A DNA stretch of 64,000 nucleotides from positions 186,001 to 250,000 of the forward strand of contig CAKTGF010000002.1 in NCBI GenBank assembly GCA_934561395.1, read 5' to 3'. Both the position numbers and the translations under genes were made by a program. How positions within the stretch are numbered: the first letter of the stretch is position 1; each line of letters starts with the position of its first letter. The DNA comes from an uncultured Eubacterium sp. (GTDB taxonomy: Bacteria; Bacillota; Clostridia; Oscillospirales; Acutalibacteraceae). Shown in pieces: positions 16,460 to 24,948 of the stretch. The notes beneath the pieces were generated by a model that was not told the DNA's origin, searched no databases, and worked only from the letters and a program-made list of their open reading frames with translations.

Positions 16460-17725
16460 ATGAACACTGGATTATTGATAGTAATGGTTATTTTGGTTAT
16501 GCTTTCCGCATTTTTTTCAAGTGCAGAAACGGCGTTTTCATCCTTAAACCGAGTGAAGCTTAAGGCTATGGAAAACAATTCCAACCAAAAAAAGATTGAA
16601 AAAACATTGAGCCTTGCTGCGGATTACGACATTGTTTTGTCAACAATACTTATCGGCAACAACATTGTTAACATTGCCTCAACATCAATTGCAACACTGT
16701 TTTTTACAGGCATTTTGGGGGATAACAGTGACCTTGGCGCAACCGTTTCAACCATAGTAATGACAATTGTAGTGTTGATTTTCGGCGAGATAACCCCAAA
16801 AACCGTTGCCAAGGAAAAGGCAGAGGGCTACGCTGTTATCGTTACTCCTGCGGTTAAATTTTTTGTGCTTTTATTTTACCCGTTAAATATGTTTTTCAGG
16901 GGCTGGAAGGCAATTTTAAACAAAATTTTCGGTCTTGGAAAGTTTGACACCGTAACAGAGGAGGAACTTAAAACTTATGTTGACGAGGCTCACACCGGCG
17001 GCGAGATTGACGAAAACGAAAGTGAGCTTATCCGTTCCTCTATTGAGTTTGACGACTTATATATCAGCGATATTTTAACCCCTCGTGTTGATGTGGAGGC
17101 TGTTGAAAAATATTGGAAATTAAGTGATATTGAAAAGATTTTTAAGGAATCAAGATATTCACGCCTGCCCGTATATATAGGGGATATTGACCATATTGTG
17201 GGTATTATTCACTATCAGGATTTTGAAGAAATTTATAAGCGTGGGTTAAAATCGCTCAGAACAATTATCAAGCCTGCTCCTACCGTAAGCCCTGACACTA
17301 AAATTTCAAAGGTGCTGAGAATTTTGCAAAAAAGCAAAACCCATTTAGCTGTGGTTGTTGACGAATTCGGCGGAACCGCAGGCATTGTTACCCTTGAGGA
17401 TATAATCGAGGAACTTGTGGGCGAAATTTGGGATGAGCACGACGTGGAGCAAATTGACATTGAGCAGGTCGGCGAAAATGAATATTTGGTTGACGGCTCG
17501 GCATCGGTTGACACGGTTTTTGAATATTTTGATGTGCCTGAAAATGAAGAATCACAAATTACCACCGTTAACGGCTGGGTAATGGAAAATACCGATAAAA
17601 TCCCCGAGGTTGGGGACAGTTTTGAATACGATTGCCTGTCGGTAACCGTAGAAAGCGTTGAGGGCAGACGGGCCGATAAAATCAAGATTGTATATAACAG
17701 AGATAAGGAAGAGGAAGATGTTTAG
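16460..17725 (+). CDS. CNNM/hemolysin-family membrane protein with CBS pair and CorC_HlyC domain
   Basis: The N-terminal DUF21/CNNM region (1-190) has three to four membrane segments and starts with the usual SAFFSSAETAFSSLNRVKLK helix. Next come two CBS domains (about 205-330, with ILTPRVDVEAVEK and VDEFGGTAGIVTLEDIIEE) and the C-terminal CorC_HlyC domain (340-421). Family members are linked to Mg2+/Co2+ or Na+ homeostasis; the hemolysin name is historical. 421 aa is the normal length. Its stop overlaps the pth start by 8 nt, so the two genes are translationally coupled. Confidence 0.92.
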   Translation: MNTGLLIVMVILVMLSAFFSSAETAFSSLNRVKLKAMENNSNQKKIEKTLSLAADYDIVLSTILIGNNIVNIASTSIATLFFTGILGDNSDLGATVSTIVMTIVVLIFGEITPKTVAKEKAEGYAVIVTPAVKFFVLLFYPLNMFFRGWKAILNKIFGLGKFDTVTEEELKTYVDEAHTGGEIDENESELIRSSIEFDDLYISDILTPRVDVEAVEKYWKLSDIEKIFKESRYSRLPVYIGDIDHIVGIIHYQDFEEIYKRGLKSLRTIIKPAPTVSPDTKISKVLRILQKSKTHLAVVVDEFGGTAGIVTLEDIIEELVGEIWDEHDVEQIDIEQVGENEYLVDGSASVDTVFEYFDVPENEESQITTVNGWVMENTDKIPEVGDSFEYDCLSVTVESVEGRRADKIKIVYNRDKEEEDV

Positions 17726-18311
17726 TTCTTTAAAAAGGGGCAAAATAGAATATATAATCGCAGGTTTGGGAAACCCCGGCAGCAGATATGCACTCACCAG
17801 GCATAATGCAGGTTTTATGGCGCTGGATATGCTGGCAAGCCGTGAGGGTTTTGAAATAAAAAAGCTTAAATTTCACGCACTTGTTGCCGACCAAATGATT
17901 GAGGGCAAGCGTTGCCTTATTATGAAGCCCCAAACCATGATGAATAACTCCGGTGAGGCGATTTATGAGGCTGCTTGCTATTATAATATCCCCGATGAGA
18001 ACATAATAATAATTTATGACGACATTAGCCTTGATGTAGGCAAAACAAGAATCCGCAGAAAGGGCAGCGCCGGGGGTCACAACGGTATAAAAAGCATAAT
18101 AAGCTGCCTTGGCAGCGAAAATTTCCCCAGAGTTAAGGTGGGAGTGGGCAAAAAGCCCAACGCAAGCTACGATTTGGCAAGCTGGGTGCTTGGGGAGTTC
18201 CCCAAGGAGCAGAGCGATGATTTAAAATCGGCCCTTGAAAATGCAATTGCCGCAGCGGGCCTGATTGTAAACAACCAAATTGATAAGGCTATGAATTTGT
18301 ATAACAGTTGA
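17718..18311 (+). CDS. pth: Peptidyl-tRNA hydrolase
   Basis: Pth releases peptides from peptidyl-tRNAs that drop off the ribosome. GLGNPGSRYALTRHNAGF carries the catalytic His, and KPQTMMNNSGEA, YDDISLDVG and GSAGGHNGIKSI are the other family blocks. An N-terminal extension of about 12 residues (MFSSLKRGKIEY) precedes the core, giving 197 aa. The ATG at 17718 overlaps the upstream stop and has GGAAGAGGA before it. mfd begins 9 nt downstream; pth-mfd adjacency is common in Firmicutes. Confidence 0.96.
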   Translation: MFSSLKRGKIEYIIAGLGNPGSRYALTRHNAGFMALDMLASREGFEIKKLKFHALVADQMIEGKRCLIMKPQTMMNNSGEAIYEAACYYNIPDENIIIIYDDISLDVGKTRIRRKGSAGGHNGIKSIISCLGSENFPRVKVGVGKKPNASYDLASWVLGEFPKEQSDDLKSALENAIAAAGLIVNNQIDKAMNLYNS

Positions 18312-18320
18312 TTGGATAAT

Positions 18321-21300
18321 ATGAGTTGTTTTTCTGAAATATATGAGCAATGCAAGGGCTATGTTGAACTTTATGAGGGCATAGAAAGCCTTAACGCACC
18401 AATAGGTGCGGTGGGTCTGCCCGATATTAACAAGGTTCACACGGTTCACTCATTGTGCGAAAAATTAAATAAGAAAGCGTTTGTTATCACTCCCGATGAG
18501 GCAAGTGCAGTTCGCTTTTACGAAAACCTTTCTGTATTTCAGAAGGGTGTTTTGCTGTACCCAAAAAGGGAGTTTACCTTTTTGGAGGTAGAGGGTATCA
18601 GCAGGGAATATGAGCAAATAAGGCTTGGGGTTTTGTCAAGAATAATTGACGGAAATTACAGTGCGGTTGTTATGTCTGCCGCAGCGGCATGCCAGCTGAC
18701 CATGCCCCCTCAAGCGCTTAAACAAAGAAGTTTTAAAATATCCCCGGGGGATGAGGTTGACCTTGACAACATTACCGAGCGGCTGGTAAAGGCAGGCTAT
18801 TCACGCTTTGACCAGGTTGAGGGAACAAGCCAATTTGCAGTCAGGGGCGGACTTATTGATATTTTCTCCCCGGGCAGTGACGAACCTGTAAGAATTGAGT
18901 TGTGGGGCGACACCGTTGATTCCATCACAAGCTTTGATATTGCCACCCAGCGCAGAAACGAAATGGTTGAGGAAATTCAAATTATTCCCGCAACGGAGGT
19001 TTTGTTTGACTCTAAGCAGGAGCAGGCAAAAAAGATTGATGCCCTTGCTGCAACCCTAAAGGGCAAGGCTATAAAGGCAAGAGAAAAGCTTTATGACGAC
19101 AGCGAAAAATTAAAGCAGGGTATCGGCCTGCGCTGTAACGATAAATATTTGCCACTGGCGTACAACTCAAAGGGTATTTTTGATTATGCCGAGGGTATGC
19201 TTTTTGTTTGCGAAACCGCAAAGGTTAAGGAAAAGCATATTAACCAGGTTAAGCTGCTGAACGAAGAAATTAAGTGGCTTTTGGATGACGGCAGCCTGTG
19301 CAAGGGTATTGATAAATTTATGCTTGATTTTAACGAGCTTTGCGGAGAATACGAAAGTAACAACGCAATTTATCTTGACTCGCTGCCGAGGGGCAGTTTT
19401 GACACTCCCGTGCGCCAACTGAGCAACTTTGTTTGCCAAAGCTTTAACGCCTGGAGCGGAACCCTAAGCCAGCTTAAGGATGAACTTTTTCCGCTGCTTA
19501 AAACAGGGTACAGCGTTGCGATTATGGCAGGCACCGCAAGGGCGGGCAGGGCGCTGGCAAACGATATTTGCGATATGGGCTACGACGCAGTATTTTGTGA
19601 AAAAAGCCCCAAAAACTTTATTAAGGGCAAGGTTACCGTTTTAACAGGTACACTTTCTGCAGGCTTTCAGCTTAGCAGTTGCAAATTTGCTTTAATGACC
19701 CACACCAAGCTTGAGCAGGCTAAGAAAAAGCGCAAAAAGGCGTCGTCAAAGGATGCTATTCACTCCCTTGACGAGCTGACAGTTGGGGATTATATTGTTC
19801 ACAATGTGCACGGAATCGGTATTTTTGAGGGTATCCACGCCCTTGACCTTAACGATGTGCACAAGGATTACATTAAAATAAGCTATGCTAAGGGCGACAC
19901 CCTTTATGTGCCCGTAACACAGCTTGATTTGGTGTCAAAATATATCGGCCCCCGTGATGATACCAGCAGAGTTAAAATAAGCCGTCTGGGCTCGGGCGAT
20001 TGGCAAAGAGCAAAGGCAAAGGTGCGTGCCGGGGTTCAGGATATGGCAAAGGAGCTTATTGCTCTTTATTCAAAGCGAATGAACACAAAGGGCTATGCTT
20101 TTTCCGAGGATACGGATTTGCAGCGTGATTTTGAGCTGCGCTTTGAGTATGAGGAAACCGAGGACCAGTTACGCTGTGCAGATGAAATTAAGGGCGATAT
20201 GGAAAAAACCGCACCTATGGACAGACTTTTGTGCGGCGATGTGGGCTTTGGCAAAACAGAGGTTGCGTTAAGAGCCTGCTTTAAATGCATCGGTGACGGC
20301 AAGCAGTGTGCAATACTTGTGCCTACCACGGTTCTGGCAATGCAGCATTATCAAACCGCTCTTAAAAGGATGGAGGCTTATCCTGTAAGAATAGAAATGC
20401 TGTCACGCTTTGTGTCGCCCACAAAGCAAAAGCAGGTTTTGCAGGATTTGGCAGATGGCAAGGTTGACCTTTTGATAGGAACCCACAGAATTATCAGCAA
20501 GGATATTAAATTCAACGATTTGGGGCTGCTGGTTGTGGATGAGGAACAGCGCTTCGGCGTGGCCCAAAAGGAAAAAATCAAAGAAAAATTCCCCAGGGTT
20601 GATGTTTTGACTCTTTCGGCAACGCCTATTCCACGAACACTTAATATGGCTATGAGCGGTATTCGTGATATGTCGCTGTTAGAGGAGGCACCGGGGGATC
20701 GGCGCCCTGTTCAAACCTATGTGGTTGAATATGATTTCGGCATTTTGGTTGAGGCTATGGAAAAGGAGCTTGCAAGGGGCGGTCAGTGCTATTATCTGCA
20801 CAACAACATTGACACTATTGACCATATTTCCGTTCAAATAAAAAAAGCCATTCCAGACGCCACGATTGGCATTGCCCACGGCAGAATGAGCGAGGAACAG
20901 CTTTCGGAGGTTTGGCAAAAACTTATTTCCGGAGAAATAGATATTCTTGTTTGCACCACCATAATTGAAACAGGTGTTGATGTTTCAAACGTTAACACCC
21001 TGATTATTGAAAATGCAGACAGAATGGGCTTGGCACAGCTCCATCAAATCAGGGGCCGTGTGGGCCGCTCCTCACGCAGGGGATATGCATATTTTACCTT
21101 TGTGCGTGGCAAGGAGCTTTCTGAAATTGCCACAAAGCGTTTGGAGGCTATTAGGGAATACACCGAGTTCGGCTCGGGCTTTAAAATTGCAATGCGTGAT
21201 TTGGAAATCCGTGGCGCAGGCTCGCTTTTGGGCAACCGTCAGCACGGTCACATGGAAAGCGTTGGATATGATATGTATTTAAAACTGCTTGACGAGGCTG

Positions 21301-21782
21301 TTCAGGAGGAAAAGGGCGAGCGCACACCTGAGGAAAGGGATAAGGAATGTCTTATTGACCTTCCCGTTGACGCAAGCATACCCAATGATTATATTTCTTC
21401 AACATCCGTTAGGCTTGCAATGTATAAAACAATTGCAAACATTCGCTCAAATGCAGACGCTAACGATGTTTATGACGAGCTGACCGACCGTTTCGGTATT
21501 CCGCCGGCACCGGTTTACGGCCTTGTTGAAATTGCGTTAATGCGTAACACCGCAATGAATTTGGGCATAACCGAAATTAAGCAAAGAAACAGTGCGGTTA
21601 ATTTTTACCTTGATGATGTTAAGGTCGAATACCTGGTGGCGCTTAATTCAAAAATGCGTGGCAGATCAAAGCTGAGCACGGGTAAAAAATCCTTTATTGC
21701 CGTTCAAATTTTAAACGGCAACGCAATTGACACTGTCAGAGAAACTCTTGAAATAATGCAACAATCTCTTGCAAATGAATAA
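18321..21782 (+). CDS. mfd: Transcription-repair coupling factor
   Basis: Mfd removes stalled RNA polymerase and recruits UvrA to lesions in the template strand. At 1153 aa it has full family length: UvrB-like N-terminal region (to about 350), the RNAP-interaction domain (about 480-560, GDYIVHNVHGIGIFEG), then the RecG-type translocase with Walker A GDVGFGKTE, DEEQRFGV, the SATPIPRT motif and GRVGRSSRRGYAY, and the C-terminal TRCF domain. The start at 18321 is taken as the first ATG; TTG at 18312 is possible. The RBS is weak, and coupling to pth is likely. A terminator follows at 21786. Confidence 0.97.
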   Translation: MSCFSEIYEQCKGYVELYEGIESLNAPIGAVGLPDINKVHTVHSLCEKLNKKAFVITPDEASAVRFYENLSVFQKGVLLYPKREFTFLEVEGISREYEQIRLGVLSRIIDGNYSAVVMSAAAACQLTMPPQALKQRSFKISPGDEVDLDNITERLVKAGYSRFDQVEGTSQFAVRGGLIDIFSPGSDEPVRIELWGDTVDSITSFDIATQRRNEMVEEIQIIPATEVLFDSKQEQAKKIDALAATLKGKAIKAREKLYDDSEKLKQGIGLRCNDKYLPLAYNSKGIFDYAEGMLFVCETAKVKEKHINQVKLLNEEIKWLLDDGSLCKGIDKFMLDFNELCGEYESNNAIYLDSLPRGSFDTPVRQLSNFVCQSFNAWSGTLSQLKDELFPLLKTGYSVAIMAGTARAGRALANDICDMGYDAVFCEKSPKNFIKGKVTVLTGTLSAGFQLSSCKFALMTHTKLEQAKKKRKKASSKDAIHSLDELTVGDYIVHNVHGIGIFEGIHALDLNDVHKDYIKISYAKGDTLYVPVTQLDLVSKYIGPRDDTSRVKISRLGSGDWQRAKAKVRAGVQDMAKELIALYSKRMNTKGYAFSEDTDLQRDFELRFEYEETEDQLRCADEIKGDMEKTAPMDRLLCGDVGFGKTEVALRACFKCIGDGKQCAILVPTTVLAMQHYQTALKRMEAYPVRIEMLSRFVSPTKQKQVLQDLADGKVDLLIGTHRIISKDIKFNDLGLLVVDEEQRFGVAQKEKIKEKFPRVDVLTLSATPIPRTLNMAMSGIRDMSLLEEAPGDRRPVQTYVVEYDFGILVEAMEKELARGGQCYYLHNNIDTIDHISVQIKKAIPDATIGIAHGRMSEEQLSEVWQKLISGEIDILVCTTIIETGVDVSNVNTLIIENADRMGLAQLHQIRGRVGRSSRRGYAYFTFVRGKELSEIATKRLEAIREYTEFGSGFKIAMRDLEIRGAGSLLGNRQHGHMESVGYDMYLKLLDEAVQEEKGERTPEERDKECLIDLPVDASIPNDYISSTSVRLAMYKTIANIRSNADANDVYDELTDRFGIPPAPVYGLVEIALMRNTAMNLGITEIKQRNSAVNFYLDDVKVEYLVALNSKMRGRSKLSTGKKSFIAVQILNGNAIDTVRETLEIMQQSLANE

Positions 21783-21785
21783 AAC

Positions 21786-21823
21786 AAAACACCTCGGAGC
21801 ATAATATGACCGAGGTGTTTTTT
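21786..21823 (+). terminator. Terminator of mfd, overlapping the RBS of the next gene
   Basis: The perfect 12-bp stem AAAACACCTCGG / CCGAGGTGTTTT (21786-21797 and 21810-21821) is followed by a T-run. Its 3' arm contains GAGGTG (21812-21817), spaced 6 nt from the ATG at 21824. Confidence 0.85.
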
Positions 21824-22522
21824 ATGTCTTCAAAATCTAAAAACGAAAACAAAAATATTAAGGCGTTATTTTCGGTTTTGTGCCTTTGTATAATCGCTTT
21901 GGGGCTTATTGTATATTTTTCAACAAATACAAATTCTGAAAACAATGCGGTTAACGAGGCAACAACCATTAACGAAACCACAACCCAGGTTAACAGGGCG
22001 GTAACGGTTACCGAAACCAAGCCTGCCACCACCGTGCAGACCACGGCGGGCAAAACAACAACCAAAAAGAAAGAGGATACAACAATGCAGCAGGGCAAAA
22101 ACAACACGCCCTACAAAAGTTTTTATAAATATCCTCTTACGGAAGCGGTTGAAAGGGGCTATACCGAGGAACTTGTTTATGACAAAACCATGGGCGACTA
22201 CCGTGCCCACACTGCAGTGGATTTTGCAGGCTCCGCAGGGGACGAGGTGGTTGCAATTAACGACGGCCTTGTTTTAAATGTTTATACCGATAATATGTAT
22301 GGCAATGTGGTAGAGGTTGACCACGGCGGCAAGCTTGTTGTTAAATATTGCGGCCTTGACAGCGTGGCTGTTAAAAAGGGTAGCTATATCAATATCGGCA
22401 ACAAAATCGGCACCCTTGGCAAGGTTGCCGTTGAGGCAGGCGAGGGCGAGCATTTGCACCTTGAGGCAAAGCTTGACGGCAAAACCGTTAACCCCCTTGA
22501 TGTTATGGGTAAAATTGATTAA
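21824..22522 (+). CDS. M23-family peptidase-like membrane protein, SpoIIQ-like
   Basis: The protein (232 aa) has an N-terminal membrane anchor (about residues 15-33), a Thr-rich linker (about 38-85) and a C-terminal LytM/M23 domain. The zinc-ligand positions HxxxD (HTAVD) and HLH remain. The usual catalytic His of the YxHL motif is replaced in KYCGLD, so activity may be reduced. Single anchor, linker and a degenerate M23 domain resemble SpoIIQ of endospore formers, which works at the forespore-mother cell septum. The start at 21824 is preferred to 21806, because GAGGTG lies at the right distance. No separate promoter is visible between the mfd terminator and the start. Confidence 0.75.
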   Translation: MSSKSKNENKNIKALFSVLCLCIIALGLIVYFSTNTNSENNAVNEATTINETTTQVNRAVTVTETKPATTVQTTAGKTTTKKKEDTTMQQGKNNTPYKSFYKYPLTEAVERGYTEELVYDKTMGDYRAHTAVDFAGSAGDEVVAINDGLVLNVYTDNMYGNVVEVDHGGKLVVKYCGLDSVAVKKGSYINIGNKIGTLGKVAVEAGEGEHLHLEAKLDGKTVNPLDVMGKID

Positions 22523-22535
22523 TATTTGCACAAAA

Positions 22536-22569
22536 GAAAAAACAGAGGCGTTAAAACCTCTGTTTTTTT
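22536..22569 (+). terminator. Bidirectional terminator between the M23 gene and tRNA-Val
   Basis: ACAGAGG / CCTCTGT stem (22542-22563) flanked by A- and T-runs, so it can act on both strands. Confidence 0.8.
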
Positions 22570-22644
22570 GGTGGAAACAACAGGGCTCGAACCTGTGACC
22601 CTCTGCTTGTAAGGCAGATGCTCTCCCAGCTGAGCTATGCTTCC
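22569..22644 (-). tRNA. tRNA-Val (UAC anticodon), CCA encoded
   Basis: Read on the minus strand from 22644, acceptor GGAAGCA pairs with TGTTTCC (one G-U). The D-arm AGCTCAGCTGGGAGAGC, the anticodon loop CTTACAA (UAC) and the T-arm GGTTCGAGCC are all present, followed by CCA. Confidence 0.97.
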
Positions 22645-22705
22645 GTTCAGCGTTATTAATTATAACACATATATTTGATTTGTCAAGATAATTTTAAATA
22701 TTATT

Positions 22706-23092
22706 TCAGTTATTTATAATTGCAAAAAGCTCCTTAATGCGCTGAATATTATCATTAAGGTATAAATAGCCGAAAAGTGCCTCAACCCCTGTTGCGGTGT
22801 GGTATTCGCCCTGACTTGCGGATTTTGGGTTGTGGCCCACCTTGGCATTCCTGCCACGCTTAAAAACGCTCTGCTCCTCTTCTGTTAAGAAGGGGGCTAT
22901 TTTTTTGTACGCCTCGTTTTGAGCCTTTGCCGAAACAAATTTAACGCTTTCTTTATGCAAATCGTTAACGGGTCTGTTTGCATCGCAAACAAGGCTTTCC
23001 CTAACTAAAATTTCATAAATGCAGTCGCCCACAAAGGCAAGGTTAAGGGGGCTTAATTCTCTTGGCTTAACGCTTTTGTCAACAAATCTCAT
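22706..23092 (-). CDS. mrnC: Mini-ribonuclease 3
   Basis: MrnC matures 23S rRNA ends; it is an RNase III catalytic domain without the dsRNA-binding domain. LNLAFVGDCIYEILVRE is the RNase III signature with the catalytic acidic residue, and TGVEALFGYLYL is the second acidic block. 128 aa is the family length. Its ATG overlaps the stop of obgE by one base (TAATG), so the two are coupled. Confidence 0.94.
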   Translation of the reverse strand: MRFVDKSVKPRELSPLNLAFVGDCIYEILVRESLVCDANRPVNDLHKESVKFVSAKAQNEAYKKIAPFLTEEEQSVFKRGRNAKVGHNPKSASQGEYHTATGVEALFGYLYLNDNIQRIKELFAIINN

Positions 23093-24363
23093 TACGGAAT
23101 ATACTCAAATTCAATGTCGTATATTGATACAATATCGCCCTCTTGAATTCCTTTCTCTTTTAATGCGTCAAACACGCCGCTTTTTTCAAGCACTCTTTGC
23201 ATATATTGCAGCGCCTCATAGTCCTCCACATCAATGCCCTTAAGAACTTTGGGGAACCACGATGCCTCAACAATATAGTAATTATCGTCCTCAACTGTGA
23301 TTTTAAAGCTGTTGTCATCTTTAATGATTGCCTCAACGGGGATTTCCTCAGCCTCATACTCTTTAATGGGCGGCAGCTCCTGCAAATGCTTCCAAGTTAC
23401 ATTCATAAGCTCCTGCGTGCCCTCTAAAATGGGTGCACAAATGGAATAATACTCGTAGCCCTTACCTTCAACATAATTTTTAAATTCCTCAATTTGTTCA
23501 GGCTCTGCCATATCAATTTTATTGCCGGCAACAATCATGGGCCTTTCCGCAAGCTCGGGATTAAACTTTACCAGCTCGCTGTTAAGCTTTTCAAAGTCAT
23601 CAATAGGGTTTCTGCCCTCGTGGCCGCTGACATCAACAATGTGAATTAACAGCCTGCAACGCTCAACATGGCGCAAAAACTGATGACCAAGGCCTATACC
23701 GTCGCTTGCACCCTCAATAAGGCCGGGAATATCAGCAATAACAAAGCTGTTGCCTGCACCCATTGAAACCACGCCTAAATTGGGCACAAGGGTTGTGAAA
23801 TGGTAATCAGCAATTTTAGGCTTTGCCTGTGACACAACGCTGATAAGGCTTGATTTGCCCACAGAGGGGTAGCCCACAAGCCCAACATCCGCCAAAAGCT
23901 TTAATTCAAGGCTGACCTCCCATTCTTCGCCGGGCATGCCGGGCTTTGCAAAGCGTGGGGTCTGGCGTGTTGCGGTGGCAAAATGGGTGTTGCCCCAGCC
24001 GCCCTTGCCGCCCCTTGCGGCAACAAACCTTTGGGTTTTGCTCATATCTGCCATAACTGCGCCGCTGTTGGCCTCTTTAATTATTGTGCCCCTGGGCACC
24101 TTAATTTCAAGGTCGGGGGCTTTTTTGCCGTTGCAGCGTGAGCCCTTACCCGGCTCGCCGTTTTTTGCGGCATATTTTCTTTTATATCTGAAATCTGCAA
24201 GGGTTGCAAGGTTGTCGTCAACAACAAATACAACATCGCCGCCCTTGCCGCCGTCGCCGCCGTCAGGGCCGCCGGAGGCTATATATTTTTCCCTGTGAAA
24301 GGCAACTGCACCATCGCCGCCGTTACCTGCTTTTATCTTAATTTTTGCAATATCAACAAACAT
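23092..24363 (-). CDS. obgE: GTPase ObgE/CgtA
   Basis: Obg is a ribosome-associated GTPase for 50S assembly and stress control. The glycine-rich Obg fold (1-158, GGDGGDGAVAFHREKY-type repeats), G1 GYPSVGKSS, G3 DIPGL, G4 NKID and a C-terminal Obg (OCT) domain (about 340-423) are all present. AAGGAC lies upstream of the ATG at 24363, and a promoter lies at 24387-24415. Confidence 0.97.
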   Translation of the reverse strand: MFVDIAKIKIKAGNGGDGAVAFHREKYIASGGPDGGDGGKGGDVVFVVDDNLATLADFRYKRKYAAKNGEPGKGSRCNGKKAPDLEIKVPRGTIIKEANSGAVMADMSKTQRFVAARGGKGGWGNTHFATATRQTPRFAKPGMPGEEWEVSLELKLLADVGLVGYPSVGKSSLISVVSQAKPKIADYHFTTLVPNLGVVSMGAGNSFVIADIPGLIEGASDGIGLGHQFLRHVERCRLLIHIVDVSGHEGRNPIDDFEKLNSELVKFNPELAERPMIVAGNKIDMAEPEQIEEFKNYVEGKGYEYYSICAPILEGTQELMNVTWKHLQELPPIKEYEAEEIPVEAIIKDDNSFKITVEDDNYYIVEASWFPKVLKGIDVEDYEALQYMQRVLEKSGVFDALKEKGIQEGDIVSIYDIEFEYIP

Positions 24364-24386
24364 AAAAATTCGTCCTTTTTGTTTTA

Positions 24387-24415
24387 TGTATAGATATTAG
24401 CAGAAATCACTGCAA
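24387..24415 (-). promoter_or_regulatory. Promoter of obgE-mrnC
   Basis: On the minus strand TTGCAG (24410-24415) and TATACA (24387-24392) at 17-nt spacing. Confidence 0.5.
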
Positions 24416-24468
24416 ATTGCAAATGTTTAGGCGAAGATAGCAAAAATGCCGTGGAGCTACTGCCTGTT

Positions 24469-24551
24469 TATGCATAAAACACGAATAAAAGGGGCTATAA
24501 AAATATTTTTTGGCTTAATATCGGCAAAATATGCATAAAAAGCGAATAAAA
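24469..24551 (+). repeat. Pair of 22-bp direct repeats upstream of the phage-like operon
   Basis: 24469-24490 and 24530-24551 share 20 of 22 bases: TATGCATAAAA, two variable bases, then CGAATAAAA. They lie 61 bp apart, 70-150 bp before the first terminase gene. They could be regulator sites. No consensus sigma-A promoter is visible here; GCATA (24472-24476), a 16-nt gap and GGCTATAAAA (24493-24502) resemble a forespore sigma-F promoter with one core mismatch. Confidence 0.5.
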
Positions 24552-24621
24552 TTTGCCTTTTCTCCCGATAGATGAAGGCGACTTGTCTTCAACGGCAATA
24601 CATCAAGGAAGGAAAAAGGTT

Positions 24622-24948
24622 ATGGCAAAACGAAAAAAGAGTGTTGAGGAGCAGGTTCGGCAGGGGCTGTTGGATTTGGCATTGGGCAATGTGAGCGATG
24701 CGGTATCGCTGCTGTATTTAAGCGACGAGGACGCCCTATCAAAAATATCAAAGCTTAATTTGTTCAATGTAAGCGAAATAAAGCGCCCAAAGGGCGGAGG
24801 CATGGAAATAAAATTTTTTGACAGAGCAAAGGCGTTTGAAAAGCTGGGGCAGCTGACCGCATCTAAGACTGACGAGGGGCTCAGCTTTTATCAGGCCCTT
24901 GAAAAAAGCGTGCGTGAAATAAGGAAAAACGACAATGATGAAGTTTAA
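24622..24948 (+). CDS. Terminase small subunit-like protein
   Basis: This 108-aa protein precedes the large terminase and overlaps it by 14 nt. Its central pattern LNLFNVSEIKRPKGGGMEIK and FFDRAKAFEKL resembles small terminase subunits of clostridial PBSX-like prophages, in which a strand pair precedes a helix used for oligomer contacts. A recognisable N-terminal helix-turn-helix is not obvious; the first 40 residues are helical and basic. The ATG at 24622 follows AAGGAAGG. In a phage it would recognise pac DNA; here specificity is unknown. Confidence 0.7.
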   Translation: MAKRKKSVEEQVRQGLLDLALGNVSDAVSLLYLSDEDALSKISKLNLFNVSEIKRPKGGGMEIKFFDRAKAFEKLGQLTASKTDEGLSFYQALEKSVREIRKNDNDEV

